Assembly: GCF_025822765.1 (NCBI RefSeq)
Contig: NZ_JACKUK010000036.1
Location: forward strand, 108,312-172,311
DNA: 64,000 bases
Origin: Mycobacterium barrassiae
GTDB taxonomy: Bacteria > Actinomycetota > Actinomycetes > Mycobacteriales > Mycobacteriaceae
Direction: 5' to 3'
Part shown: in pieces, positions 9,712 through 23,093 of the stretch
Numbering within the stretch: position 1 is the first letter of the stretch
Layout of the letters: each line of letters begins with the position of its first letter
The notes under the pieces: generated by a model
Databases searched by the model: none
Told to the model about the DNA's origin: nothing
Seen by the model: the letters and a program-made list of their open reading frames with translations, nothing else
Made by a program: the position numbers and the translations under genes

Positions 9712-11140
9712 CGCCGTCAACCGATTGCGCATAGGTGCCCACCGCGAACGCCGCCGCCGACCCCATGACCGCGAGTGCGTCCCGGTCTATGTTGTCGATC
9801 GTGTCGCGCGGCGTGCGGTAGTTGGGGTCGTAGGGCAAACCGGCCCGGCCACCCCAAAGACGTGCCTGCACCTCGGTTTTCAGCTGTGCCCCTCCGGTGG
9901 TCAGTCCTCCGACAGGAACGCCGACGGACAGGAAGGGGTAGTAGTCGGTGTAGCGGGTCAGCGGCATATCGGCGGGCCGCACCCCTGCGGAGTTCAGGTA
10001 TGCCGCCAGCGTCCGTTCGATTCCTGCCGAGCCGTCGGGTACGGACTGCACCGGGATCTCGGGATTGGGCTGGGCCGACTGATCGCCGTCGTAGGTGAAG
10101 TACCCGGCGTTCGGCGAGCCGATCATGTCGAGATTGAGATAGAGCGCGATCTCGTCGAGTTGCCCGCCCTGCAGTCCGCGGATGTACTTCGTGGGCCCCT
10201 GAAGCGAGTTCTCCTCCGATCCCCACAGGGCGAATCGCACAGCGTTGCGGATCTGCGGTGACGAACCGAGCGCCACCGCGGTCTCCAGCACCGCCGCGAC
10301 CCCGGAGCCGTCGTCGTTGATGCCGGGGCTGACAGCCGAACTGTCGAGGTGCGCGCCGACCATCACCACGTTGCGGGTATCACCGGACTTCGTTTGCGCC
10401 AACACATTTCGCGTCTTCTTCATCACCGGCTTGCGGTCGAGTACCAGCTTGACCGGCGCGGTGGTGCGGCGCAGCGCCGCGTTGGCGTCGGTGCCGATCA
10501 CGCCGACGGGGATGGTGAGCTTCTGGTAGTAACCGGGCGTGAAGAGACCCGCGGGGCTGCCGGCGCCTGGCTGCGGCGCACTCACGACGAGCAGGCCCAC
10601 GGCGCCCTTGTCGACGGCGGCGTTCTGCTTGTCGACGATCGAGCAGCCCGTGTCGTCGACGACGGCGATCGCACCTTTCATCGACACCGTCCCGTAGTCG
10701 GCGGAACGGCAGCCTGCCGCCGTCTTCTGCGGTCGAAGCGTCACCGCGTTGAGTCCGCCGCGCGGCGTCGTGATGAGCAGGGACGCCTGGTCCACCTTGT
10801 GGTTCCGGCCGCCGATCGTGAGTTGGGGGTTTCCACCCTCCGTACGGTCGAGCACCTCGAACTCCGGAGTCTGGACGTCAAAACCCTTGTCCTGCAGGAT
10901 TCGTGTGACGTAGTCGATGCTGGCGTCGTATCCGGGGGTGCCGTTGGCCCTGGTGCCGTCGTTGGCGTCGGCGATCTTCTGCAGTTCCTGCAGGTGCCCG
11001 TACATGCCGTCGATGCCGACCTTGCTCGCGAGGTCGGCTGCCAGATCCGTTGGTGGACCTGCGGATTCCGAAGACGAGCAGGACGTCAGCACCGCAATGG
11101 CCGCGCCGACCGCCCCCCACTTCGTCAGGCGGCGAATCAT
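9665..11140 (-). CDS. M28-family peptidase lipoprotein, LpqL paralogue lacking a conserved His
   Basis: A 491-residue secreted lipoprotein with lipobox LTSC (Cys21), a PA-like inserted domain and an M28 zinc-aminopeptidase domain. Conserved parts are GAHLDSS, GINDDGSG, GSEENS and NLDMIGS. It is close to the upstream LpqL: both have GTPGYDAS and KGFDVQTPEFEV. However, where LpqL reads DPNYHKASDTIDN this protein reads DPNYRTPRDTIDN, so the C-terminal His that ligates zinc in Streptomyces M28 enzymes is replaced by Arg. It may be inactive or altered. The ATG at 11140 overlaps the lpqL stop. It is the last gene of the run that starts at the TPP riboswitch. Confidence 0.87.
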   Translation of the reverse strand: MIRRLTKWGAVGAAIAVLTSCSSSESAGPPTDLAADLASKVGIDGMYGHLQELQKIADANDGTRANGTPGYDASIDYVTRILQDKGFDVQTPEFEVLDRTEGGNPQLTIGGRNHKVDQASLLITTPRGGLNAVTLRPQKTAAGCRSADYGTVSMKGAIAVVDDTGCSIVDKQNAAVDKGAVGLLVVSAPQPGAGSPAGLFTPGYYQKLTIPVGVIGTDANAALRRTTAPVKLVLDRKPVMKKTRNVLAQTKSGDTRNVVMVGAHLDSSAVSPGINDDGSGVAAVLETAVALGSSPQIRNAVRFALWGSEENSLQGPTKYIRGLQGGQLDEIALYLNLDMIGSPNAGYFTYDGDQSAQPNPEIPVQSVPDGSAGIERTLAAYLNSAGVRPADMPLTRYTDYYPFLSVGVPVGGLTTGGAQLKTEVQARLWGGRAGLPYDPNYRTPRDTIDNIDRDALAVMGSAAAFAVGTYAQSVDGVNGVPAWDQRHRSAP

Positions 11141-12651
11141 GATTCGATGACGTGGCGCGTGCGGTCCTCGCGGATCGGCACGCCGTTGCGGCCGCGCTGA
11201 TCCTGCGCGTAGAGCGCGACGGCGTATGCCGCACCGCGACCGTTGATCTCGAGCGCGGTCTGGTTGACGTTGTCGATCGTGTCGGAGGCCTTGTGGTAGT
11301 TGGGGTCGAACGGCTCGCCCGCCTTGCCGCCCCACCGCTCGGCCTGTTCGACGGTCATCTTCTCCTCGGCGCCGGTGAAGAGACCGCCCGCTGCGACTCC
11401 CGCCAGCGTGAAGCTGCTGAAGTCCGAACGCCCTTCGAATTGGACGTCCTCGGGGTCCTTGCCCGCCCGCTTGAGAAAGGCCACCAGCGTCCGCTCGATG
11501 CCCGCCGACCCTTCGGGTATGCGCGGCGCCTCCATCTCCGGGTCGGGTGCCTCGGATTGATCGCCGTCGATGGTGAAGTACCCGGGGTTGGGCGAGGCGA
11601 TCATGTCGAAGTTGAGATAGAGCGCGAGATCTTTGAGCTCCTCGACGTCCAGGGACGCCACGTAGTCGTTCGATCCGAGCAGTCCTAGCTCCTCGGCGCC
11701 CCAGAACCCGAACCGCACCGCGTATTTCACATCGGGTGTGGGCCCCAACTGCAGCGCCGTCTCCAACACCGCCGCCACCCCTGAGCCGTTGTCGTTGATT
11801 CCCGGGCCTTCCGCGACGCTGTCGAGGTGCGCACCGGTCATCACGACGTCGGACGTGGATCCCGTCTTGGTCTGGGCGATCACGTTCCGGGTGCGTTCGA
11901 CGCGCACGCCCGCGTTGAGCTTGATGGTGGTCGGCCCCGGCTCGGCACGCAGCCGCTCACCGGAGTCCTTCGTGACGGCAATGACGGGGATCTTCACATC
12001 GGTGTCCTCCCCGAGCGTGCCCCCCGCCTGATCGCCGTCGACGTTGTTGGCGACGATCAACGCGACCGCGCCGCGTGCTGCGGCCGCTTCCTGTTTGTCG
12101 CTGAACGGGCACTTCCCACGGTCGACCAGCACGACCGCACCCTTGACCGGCAGGCCGTCGTAGTCGGACACCGTGCAGCCCGGCGAGTCCTCGACGCGGG
12201 CGGGCACCAGCTCACCCGAAACGCCGTTCGGTCCGGTGCCGATGGTGTACTCCAGCGGAAAAGCGTCGACTTTGGCGCCGCCCACCGTCAGCGCCGGGTC
12301 GTCGGAATACGGCAGGCGCACTTCGAACTCGGGGGTCTGCACGTCGAAACCCTTGTCGCGCAGAGTGTTCGCCACGTAGTCGACGCTCGCGTCGTAGCCG
12401 GGTGTACCGAGAGCCCGGTTACCTCCGTGCTCGTCGGCGATCTGTTGCAGCTTGGTGATGTGCACCATCATCGCGTCCCTGGTCACCGCCTGGGACACCT
12501 TCTCCGCGAAGGCCGTCGCGGCAGGGCTGGGCCCCGCGGGGGTCGCCGGTGACTCGGTCGGCACCGGGCGCATTTCGCGTCCGCACCCGGCCAACACCAT
12601 GGCGGCGGTCAGTAACAGCGCGGCCACCCTCGACAACGTTTTTCGACACAT
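11137..12651 (-). CDS. lpqL: M28-family aminopeptidase lipoprotein LpqL
   Basis: A 504-residue lipoprotein (signal peptide ending LAGC, Cys23) anchored outside the membrane. A PA domain lies inside the N-terminal half, followed by an M28 zinc peptidase domain with all expected ligand blocks: GAHLDS, INDNGSG, WGAEELG, NFDMIAS and NYHKASDTIDN. The position next to thiG-thiS-thiO matches M. tuberculosis lpqL. The physiological peptide substrate is unknown. It lies 11 bp after the SGNH hydrolase and is coupled by ATGA to the paralogous peptidase downstream. The shared sequence shows a tandem duplication. Confidence 0.9.
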   Translation of the reverse strand: MCRKTLSRVAALLLTAAMVLAGCGREMRPVPTESPATPAGPSPAATAFAEKVSQAVTRDAMMVHITKLQQIADEHGGNRALGTPGYDASVDYVANTLRDKGFDVQTPEFEVRLPYSDDPALTVGGAKVDAFPLEYTIGTGPNGVSGELVPARVEDSPGCTVSDYDGLPVKGAVVLVDRGKCPFSDKQEAAAARGAVALIVANNVDGDQAGGTLGEDTDVKIPVIAVTKDSGERLRAEPGPTTIKLNAGVRVERTRNVIAQTKTGSTSDVVMTGAHLDSVAEGPGINDNGSGVAAVLETALQLGPTPDVKYAVRFGFWGAEELGLLGSNDYVASLDVEELKDLALYLNFDMIASPNPGYFTIDGDQSEAPDPEMEAPRIPEGSAGIERTLVAFLKRAGKDPEDVQFEGRSDFSSFTLAGVAAGGLFTGAEEKMTVEQAERWGGKAGEPFDPNYHKASDTIDNVNQTALEINGRGAAYAVALYAQDQRGRNGVPIREDRTRHVIES

Positions 12652-12662
12652 CGCCCACCACG

Positions 12663-13448
12663 TTAGCCCGAGCCGGCGCCGTCACGCCCGGACACCTGCG
12701 CGACAACCAGATCGGCAACCATCCGCATGCCGACCGCATTGGGGTGTAGTGGAGCGGGCCGCCCGGGCAGCGGCAGACCGAACCGGGTCGTCCACGGTTC
12801 GGCCGACCACGCATGGTGGGCTTCGCTGCGCTCGGCGGCACGGACCAGCTCACAGCCGGTGTCCGCGGCGGCCTCGGCCGTGGCCCGTGCCAGCTCGCTG
12901 GCGACGTGCCGCCCCGTCGCGGCGTCGGAGTCGGACAGCGGCGGCGCGGGCACGCCTGGCGGGGGCAGCAGGGTCAGGTAGTCGACGAACAGGACCCGGG
13001 CCGCGGGTGCACCGGTGCGCAGGGCGCGTCCGACATCTCGCAGCGACTCCGCGACGTCGGCCAGCGCACGATCGATCGTGGCGGTGTCGAGCATGCCGGC
13101 GAGGCGGCCGCCCAGCAGCGGCACGGCGCGCAGGAATCGCGGCACCCCCGCCGCGAACAGCAACGGCACATAGCCGACGTCGTTACCGCCGATGGTCACG
13201 GTGACCAGGTCCTCGGTTCCGTCGAGCGCCTCGACCTGCGGCGGGGCGCCCGGCTGCGGCTCCGACAGGATGTTGGCGGTGGTGGCCCCGGAGTACGTCA
13301 CGTCGACGAGCTCGAGCCCCAACCGCTCGGCCACCAGGTGCGGGTAGTTGCGCGCCGACCGGCCGGCAAAGAACGGCGCACCGTCCGCGCGCGGCCTGAT
13401 ACCCGGTCCCGCAGCCATCGAACTACCGAGCGCCACATACCTTTTCAT
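12663..13448 (-). CDS. SGNH/GDSL-type hydrolase inserted in the thi-lpqL run
   Basis: A 261-residue protein with the SGNH blocks: GSSMAAGPG near the N-terminus (nucleophile Ser in block I), GGNDVGY (block III Asn), and LHPNAVGM near the C-terminus (block V His). No clear signal peptide is seen. It acts as an esterase or lipase by family. It begins 6 bp after thiG ends and stops 11 bp before lpqL, so it should share their transcript. It is not part of the M. tuberculosis order as I recall it (thiG directly before lpqL). Confidence 0.85.
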   Translation of the reverse strand: MKRYVALGSSMAAGPGIRPRADGAPFFAGRSARNYPHLVAERLGLELVDVTYSGATTANILSEPQPGAPPQVEALDGTEDLVTVTIGGNDVGYVPLLFAAGVPRFLRAVPLLGGRLAGMLDTATIDRALADVAESLRDVGRALRTGAPAARVLFVDYLTLLPPPGVPAPPLSDSDAATGRHVASELARATAEAAADTGCELVRAAERSEAHHAWSAEPWTTRFGLPLPGRPAPLHPNAVGMRMVADLVVAQVSGRDGAGSG

Positions 13449-13454
13449 GAGTCG

Positions 13455-14399
<945 letters not shown>

Positions 14400-14403
<4 letters not shown>

Positions 14404-15437
14404 CGCGCTCCCACCAGATCAGCTTCAGCCAACGGCACCCCGTTGAGCTCACCAACGATCGCCTCGGCTGTCCACGGCGCCAACAGGAATCCGTTGCGCC
14501 CGTGCCCACCCGCGACGAGTGTGCGCTCGTCGAGTCGGCCGACGACGGGCAGACCGTCGGGGGTCATCGGGCGCAGCCCCGCCGCGCATTCGGCGAACTC
14601 GTATTCACCCAGCGCGGGCATCACGGTGCAGGCGTCGTCGAGCAGCTCGCGTACGCCGGTGACGGCCGGCGCGGTGTCTCGACCGTGCTCGTACTGCGTG
14701 GCACCGACGACCACGCCGTCGTGGCGCGGCACCAGGTACACCTGACGGCCATGTACGCGGGCGCGAATCACGCGCTGCGGTATGGGCATACATCCCCGGC
14801 GCCAACGCAGCCGGAGCACCTCGCCCTTGACCGGGCGGATCGGCAGTCCTGGCCACAGCGACGGCGCATCGATGCCGTTGGCGATCACCACGACGTCGGC
14901 GCGGACCTGGGTCAGCTTGCCGACCGGAGGCGCCCAACCGACCCCGAGGCGTTCGCACTCCGAGACAAGAGCGTCGACGAGCATCCGATTGTCCACCGCC
15001 AGTTCGGTTTCAGCGCGGAAGCCGTGCCGAATGCCCTGCGCGAGCAGTGGTTCGATCTCGCGCGCGGCCGTGGTGAGCGCCACGGGGTGGCCCTGCGCGG
15101 CCAGCCATTCCCCGACGGTCTTCAGGTCGGCGGCGTCGGCCCTGTCGACGGCGACAACCAGCGATTCGCGTGCGGTGACGATCGCCTCGGGAAGACCATC
15201 GAGGAAAGAGCCCGGCCCGACCTGATTCCACATGGCCAGCGATGCCAGACCCAATCGCAGCAGTCGTTCCTCACCGGGCCAGCCCTCACTGTGCGGGGCG
15301 AGCATGCCGCCCGCCACCCACGATGCGCCGTTCTCGTCGCTGCGGTGCACATGCACGGTCCACCCGTCGAGCGCCGCCCGGCGGGCCACCGACAGACCGA
15401 TGACGCCGCCGCCGATGACTGCGACCGATCCCTTCAC
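14400..15437 (-). CDS. thiO: Glycine oxidase ThiO
   Basis: A 345-residue FAD-dependent D-amino-acid oxidase-fold enzyme that oxidises glycine to the imine needed by ThiG. The FAD motif IGGGVIG is at residues 7-13, and the C-terminal GHGRNGFLLAP block is typical. I place the start at the GTG 15437, preceded by AGGGAGGGG. The ATG at 15461 in the same frame lies inside the conserved 3' part of the TPP riboswitch and would be a poor start. Downstream are thiS, thiG, an SGNH hydrolase and two peptidase lipoproteins. Confidence 0.93.
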
Positions 15438-15445
15438 CGTTACCC

Positions 15446-15533
15446 CTCCCTTCGCCGGCATGACCCGGATCAGGTGCGACGGTAAGGGCAGGGCGTGCCC
15501 ACTCTCAGTCCCCGGTCCCGGGACTCCCGTGTC
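15446..15533 (-). promoter_or_regulatory. TPP riboswitch (THI element) upstream of thiO
   Basis: Read on the minus strand this carries the conserved THI-box parts in order: CGGGAGTCC, GGGGACTGAGAGTGGG, then ACCTGATCCGGGTCATGCC and GCGAAGGGA. It ends about 9 nt before the thiO GTG and overlaps its ribosome-binding site, which suggests translational control by thiamine pyrophosphate. The element faces the thiO-thiS-thiG run; thiE is divergent and not under it. Confidence 0.93.
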
Positions 15534-15552
15534 AGTCCATCACGGTAGTCGC

Positions 15553-15558
15553 TAGCGT
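15553..15558 (+). promoter_or_regulatory. Leaderless-type -10 box (TAGCGT) for thiE
   Basis: TAGCGT ends 6 nt before the GTG at 15565. No leader is left for a riboswitch, so thiE would escape the TPP control acting on the divergent thiO operon. Confidence 0.5.
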
Positions 15559-15564
15559 CGCGGT

Positions 15565-16236
15565 GTGCACAAACCCCGTGAACGCCTCGCGACCGCATCG
15601 CTCTACCTGTGCACCGATGCGCGGCGCGAGCGCGGTGACCTCGCCGAGTTCGCCGAGGCGGCGCTGGCCGGCGGCGTCGACATCATTCAATTGCGCGACA
15701 AGGGTTCGCCGGGCGAGCAGCAGTACGGGCCGCTCGAGGCGCGCGAAGAACTCGAGGCGCTGACCGTTCTCGTCGATGCCGCCCGCCGCCACGACGCGCT
15801 GTTGGCGGTGAACGACAGGGCGGACATCGCGCTGGCCGCGGGCGCCGACGTGCTGCACCTCGGCCAGGACGACCTGCCGCTGACGATCGCGCGCCGAATC
15901 ATCGGTTCAGGCCCGGTGATCGGCCGGTCCACCCACGACAAAGCCCAGGTCGCCACGGCGATCAGCGAGGATGTCGACTACTTCTGTGTGGGGCCATGCT
16001 GGCCCACGCCCACCAAACCCGGCCGGTCGGCGCCCGGCCTCGACCTCGTACGCACGGCGGCGCAGTCCGGAACGGAGAAGCCCTGGTTCGCCATCGGCGG
16101 GATCGACGCGGCGCGGCTGCCCGAGGTGATCGCGGCAGGGGCGCGGCGGGTCGTCGTGGTGCGCGCGATCACCGCCGCCGACGACCCGCAAGCGGCGGCG
16201 CGGTTGTTGAAGGACGAGCTCAGAGCCGCTTGTTGA
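15565..16236 (+). CDS. thiE: Thiamine-phosphate synthase ThiE
   Basis: ThiE joins HMP-PP and thiazole phosphate to thiamine phosphate. The 223-residue TIM-barrel product shows the pyrophosphate-binding IIQLRDKG (replacing QLR-K), [22 protein letters not shown], the TPTK loop, and FAIGGID near the C-terminus. The GTG at 15565 is used because it follows a -10 box by 6 nt and gives the usual short N-terminus. Its last 17 bp overlap the convergent mutT3. It is divergent from the riboswitch-controlled thiO operon. Confidence 0.95.
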   Translation: MHKPRERLATASLYLCTDARRERGDLAEFAEAALAGGVDIIQLRDKGSPGEQQYGPLEAREELEALTVLVDAARRHDALLAVNDRADIALAAGADVLHLGQDDLPLTIARRIIGSGPVIGRSTHDKAQVATAISEDVDYFCVGPCWPTPTKPGRSAPGLDLVRTAAQSGTEKPWFAIGGIDAARLPEVIAAGARRVVVVRAITAADDPQAAARLLKDELRAAC

Positions 16237-16726
16237 CCAGCAGCGGGATTGCCGCGGATTCCGTCCGCAACCGCGCCCAGCTGGCGGCGAAGCCGGGGTG
16301 CAACGGCAGATCGGCGACCTCGTCCTCGGCAACCCAGCGCAGTTCGGCGCTCTCCCGATTCGGGATGGTCTCCAGCTGTTCAGGGGCGTCGGCGATTACC
16401 GTCGTATAACTCCAGTACGCGTTGTCCTTGCCGAAGACCTCTTTGGTGACCACCTTGGTACGCACCGTCAGCTGATCCTCAGCCAGCCCGGCTTCCTCCC
16501 GGGCCTCCCTGATGGCGGCCTCCTCGACCGTCTCGTGGCTGTCCCTCGCGCCGCCGGGCAGACCCCACGTCCCGCCCTGGTGACTCCACGCCGCGCGGTG
16601 TTGTAACAGCACGGCCGCCGAGCCGTCGTGGTGCGGGGCACGCAGCAGCAGACCGGCCGCGCCGTGTTTACCCCAGAACCACGCGCCGGTGTCGGAGACC
16701 ACCCAACCGTCGCCATCCCCGCGCAC
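16220..16726 (-). CDS. mutT3: NUDIX hydrolase MutT3
   Basis: A 168-residue NUDIX pyrophosphohydrolase. The NUDIX box is complete (GGARDSHE, then REAREEAGL, matching Gx5Ex7REUxEExGU). The gene next to thiE in M. tuberculosis is mutT3, implicated in hydrolysing oxidised guanine nucleotides. The GTG at 16726 has a -10 box (TATTCT) 6 nt upstream, supporting this start. It overlaps thiE tail to tail by 17 bp. Confidence 0.88.
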   Translation of the reverse strand: MRGDGDGWVVSDTGAWFWGKHGAAGLLLRAPHHDGSAAVLLQHRAAWSHQGGTWGLPGGARDSHETVEEAAIREAREEAGLAEDQLTVRTKVVTKEVFGKDNAYWSYTTVIADAPEQLETIPNRESAELRWVAEDEVADLPLHPGFAASWARLRTESAAIPLLVNKRL

Positions 16727-16732
16727 GCGTCA

Positions 16733-16738
16733 AGAATA
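16733..16738 (-). promoter_or_regulatory. Leaderless-type -10 box (TATTCT) for mutT3
   Basis: On the minus strand TATTCT ends 6 nt before the GTG at 16726. The divergent glnX start is 125 bp away, so the two genes share this intergenic space (16727-16850). An AT-rich TTTTTTTATAGA stretch around 16770-16782 may serve glnX. Confidence 0.5.
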
Positions 16739-16850
16739 CGGACGCGCGTCTTCGATGAAGCTCTTAGGATTTTTTTATAGAGTGGAAAGCGGTCAGGAAC
16801 GATAGCCAGAAGAGCATCAGCCGGATAGAAAAAATGGAGTCCGCGCACTT

Positions 16851-18169
16851 GTGACTGTGGAGCTGGCGCACCCGTCGACCGAGCCGCTCGCGTCGCGGTC
16901 GCCCACAACACCAGCGCACCCACGCTGGTGGTTCCTCTGGACCACCCCCGGCCGGATCCTGAGCATCGGTGTCGTCCTTTCCGCCCTCGTGATCGCGAGC
17001 GCGTTTGCCACCTCCACGACGATCAACGACCGGCAAGAGGCGCTGACGACCGTTCTCAACCACACCGAGCCGCTGGCGTTCGCCGCCGGACAGCTCTACA
17101 CCACGCTGTCGGTCGCCGATGCCGCGGCGGCGACGGCGTTCATCGCCGGTGCCGAACCCCAGGATGTCCGGCAGCGCTACGAGCAGGCGATCACCGATGC
17201 CTCGGTGGCCGTCACCCGGGCCTCGAGCGGACTCACCGACGAGCAACTGGTTCAGCTACTCGGCCGCGTCAACGCCGAACTCTCGGTGTACACGGGGCTG
17301 GTCGAGACGGCGCGCACGAACAACCGGGCCGGAAATCCGGTCGGCTCCTCATACCTGTCCGAGGCGTCGGCGTTGATGCAGACCCGGATCCTGCCCGAGG
17401 CGCAGCGGCTCTACGAGGAGACGTCGGCACGGGTGGATAAGGAGACCACCGCCTCGACACGGATTCCGGGGCCGGTGATCCTCATCGTGCTCGCCACGCT
17501 GTTGTTCGGCCTCTTCGCCAACCGGTGGCTGGCCCGGCGGACTCGGCGGCGGATCAACATCGGGTTCATCGCGGGTGGCCTTGCGGTGCTGATCATGTTG
17601 GTGTGGGTGGGCACCGCGCTGATCATCTCGACGGCGGACAGTCGCAACGCGAAAGACACTGCGGCCGAATCCCTCAAGACCGTCACCAACCTCGCGATCA
17701 CCGCACAGCAGGCCCGCGCCGACGAGACGCTGTCGCTGATTCGCCGGGGTGACGAGGACGTGCGTAAGCAGTCGTACTACCAGCGCATCGACGTGATGCA
17801 GCAGCAGCTTTCGGACTACCTCGCCCGCGACGACGTCATCGACAAGACCGACCTGGCCGACGCCGAACAACTGCTCAAGCGGTGGCGCGCGGCCGACGAC
17901 CGGATCAACGCCTACATCGCGGTCGGCAACTACCAGGCCGCGACCCAGGTGGCGCTCGGCACCGGCGAGGACGACTCGACGCCCGCGTTCAACAAACTCG
18001 ATGACGCGCTCGGCAAGGGCATCGAAGAAAGCCGCAGCCAGCTGCGCAGCGACATACTCAACGCCCACCGGGTGCTCTCCGGCGCTACCGTCGGTACGGC
18101 GGTGCTGTCCGTCGTTGCCGCGTTGGCGGTGGCGTTGGGACTGTGGCCCAGACTGAGTGAGTACCGGTG

Positions 18170-18170
<1 letters not shown>
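16851..18170 (+). CDS. glnX: Membrane sensor-transducer GlnX
   Basis: A 439-residue membrane protein with four predicted helices (about 35-56, 204-222, 234-258, 412-433). Two long, mainly helical extracytoplasmic loops of about 145 residues each (58-203 and 259-411) resemble chemoreceptor-type four-helix sensors. It is the homologue by position and layout of Rv0412c. In M. tuberculosis and M. smegmatis GlnX works with the lipoprotein GlnH to relay extracellular aspartate/glutamate to PknG. GTG start; its stop overlaps the glnH start. No enzymatic domain is visible, so signalling must pass through the membrane helices to PknG by contact. Confidence 0.88.
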
Positions 18171-21402
<3,232 letters not shown>

Positions 21403-21568
21403 TTGTTTGCTACGAAATCCGTCGTCTCCCGGCGCACGCCGCTGCGAATAGCCCGGAAAACCCTCATCAAGCTGCCATAGTCAAGCCACGAAATTAGTAG
21501 TAGCGTTCAGCTCAGGTTGAGTTTCCAGCCTAACTGGTGAGCAGATCAGTTCGACTGAGGAGCCGATC

Positions 21569-21970
21569 ATGACCATAAGCACCTCCCGGGTATTTCGGCC
21601 GGACCCCGAGTCAGTCGGAAAGCGCGAGGTGCATCACCGCGCGACTTTCACTGCCCACAGTGACGCGCCGTCGACCGTCACCGTGACCGTCGAGGGTGAG
21701 GTGGACGCCTCCAACAGCCGTGAGCTGGCCGGCTACGTCCAACGCCACATCGCGGGGACCACCCACCTCATCGTCGACCTCAGGTTGGTCGACTTTCTGG
21801 GCACCGCTGGATTCGCGGCGCTGCACAACATCAACGTGATCTGCTGTGGTGCCGACTCCACCTGGGTGTTGCAGGCAGGACGGCGGGTGCGCCGCTTGTT
21901 AGAGATCTGCGATCCCGAGGGAGTACTACCGCTCGAGCGGTCGCGGTCGCTGCTCAGCTCCGATTCGTAA
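21569..21970 (+). CDS. STAS-domain protein (anti-sigma-factor-antagonist type)
   Basis: A 133-residue single STAS domain, with [14 protein letters not shown] as the first strand-helix and [15 protein letters not shown] as the phosphorylation-loop region. In SpoIIAA-like proteins this loop carries a phosphorylated Ser (typically DSSG); here Thr sits at the site (LGTAG). The protein may thus antagonise an anti-sigma factor or act in a phosphorelay, possibly linked to the neighbouring kinase PknG; that link is inference. The ribosome-binding site is GAGGAG 8 nt upstream of the ATG. Its final 17 bp overlap the convergent ackA. The preceding 166-bp gap (21403-21568) shows no clear hairpin. Confidence 0.82.
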   Translation: MTISTSRVFRPDPESVGKREVHHRATFTAHSDAPSTVTVTVEGEVDASNSRELAGYVQRHIAGTTHLIVDLRLVDFLGTAGFAALHNINVICCGADSTWVLQAGRRVRRLLEICDPEGVLPLERSRSLLSSDS

Positions 21971-23093
21971 GCACCGACACACAGGCTCGCGCGATCGCCA
22001 GCTCCTCGTCGGTGGGAATCACCAACACTGTGGTCGCCGAGTCGTCCGTCGAAATCCGGCGTGCCACCTTGCTGGGGTCGGTGTTTCGTTGCTCGTCGAG
22101 CTCGATACCCAACGCGGTCATGCCGCTCACGGCGTCGCGTCGCACCGCGGCGTCGTTCTCGCCGACGCCCGCGGTGAAGGTGATGACATCGGCGGAGCCG
22201 AGCACGGCCAGATATGCGCCTATGTATTTGCGCAGTCGGTGGATGTACACGTCGTAGGCCAATTGTGCTGCCGCATCGCCCGATTCGATCTGCCGGTGGA
22301 CCACGCGGAAGTCGATGTGGCCGCCGAGACCCAGCATTCCGGAGCGCCGGTTGAGCATCGACTCGATGTCGTCGACGCTCATGTTCGCGGTGCGCCACAG
22401 GTAGGCGTAGATGCCGGGGTCGAGGTCGCCCGAGCGGGTGCCCATCACCAGGCCCTCCATCGGCGTCAGACCCATCGACGTCTCCACGGGCCGGCCTCCG
22501 ACGATCGCCGACGCCGATGCCCCGTTGCCGAGGTGCAGCACGATCTGGCGCAGCGAATCCAGTGGGGCGCCGAGAAATTCGGCGGCCTGTTCGCTCACAT
22601 ACTGGTGCGAGGTGCCGTGGAAGCCGTACCGGCGAATACCCCATTGCGCGGCGATGTCGCGGTCGATCGCATATGTCGCCGCCGCGGGCGGCAGATCATG
22701 GAAGAAGGCGGTGTCGAACACGGCGATGTGCGGCAGATCGGGAAGCGCGCGGCGGGCCACCTCGATACCGAGCAGCGCAGGTGGATTGTGTAGCGGCGCA
22801 AGCGGGGACAGCTCGTCGATCTTGCCGATCAGGGCGTCGTCCACGAGCGTGGGCTCGTACAGGTCCGGTCCGCCATGGACCACCCGGTGTCCCACGGCGA
22901 CCAGTCCGGCCATGTCGTCGTCCAGCGCGTCGAAGGCGGCCTGCAGTGCGGCGGCGTGATCGGGTACTCCGCCGTCCTTGGTCTCTCCGATGCGCTCGAC
23001 GATGCCATCGGCGACCGTGCTGCCCGAGTCCGCGTCGACGACCGCGTATTTCAGCGATGACGACCCTGAGTTGACGACCAGAACACGGTTCAT
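21954..23093 (-). CDS. ackA: Acetate kinase AckA
   Basis: AckA interconverts acetyl phosphate plus ADP and acetate plus ATP. The product is 379 residues, close to the usual length. It carries NSGSSSLK at the N-terminus, the active-site regions [11 protein letters not shown] and [10 protein letters not shown], the nucleotide-binding HLGNGAS and [10 protein letters not shown]. Its start overlaps the stop of pta, giving the usual pta-ackA operon for acetate overflow and assimilation. The neighbouring PknG locus is conserved in mycobacteria. Confidence 0.96.
   Translation of the reverse strand: MNRVLVVNSGSSSLKYAVVDADSGSTVADGIVERIGETKDGGVPDHAAALQAAFDALDDDMAGLVAVGHRVVHGGPDLYEPTLVDDALIGKIDELSPLAPLHNPPALLGIEVARRALPDLPHIAVFDTAFFHDLPPAAATYAIDRDIAAQWGIRRYGFHGTSHQYVSEQAAEFLGAPLDSLRQIVLHLGNGASASAIVGGRPVETSMGLTPMEGLVMGTRSGDLDPGIYAYLWRTANMSVDDIESMLNRRSGMLGLGGHIDFRVVHRQIESGDAAAQLAYDVYIHRLRKYIGAYLAVLGSADVITFTAGVGENDAAVRRDAVSGMTALGIELDEQRNTDPSKVARRISTDDSATTVLVIPTDEELAIARACVSVLTNRS

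Noticed and set aside
8398-9732. A 444-codon minus-strand frame opposite the NCS2 permease
   Set aside because: It mirrors the codon pattern of a certain transporter gene, and its translation is His/Asp/Arg-rich with no domain.
11137-11140. The second M28 gene as lpqM
   Set aside because: It is clearly a paralogue of LpqL (shared GTPGYDAS and KGFDVQTPEFEV blocks) and not a different peptidase type, so the symbol lpqM was not used.
15459-15461. ATG at 15461 as the thiO start
   Set aside because: It lies in the conserved 3' arm of the TPP riboswitch; the GTG at 15437 has a strong ribosome-binding site and gives the normal N-terminus.
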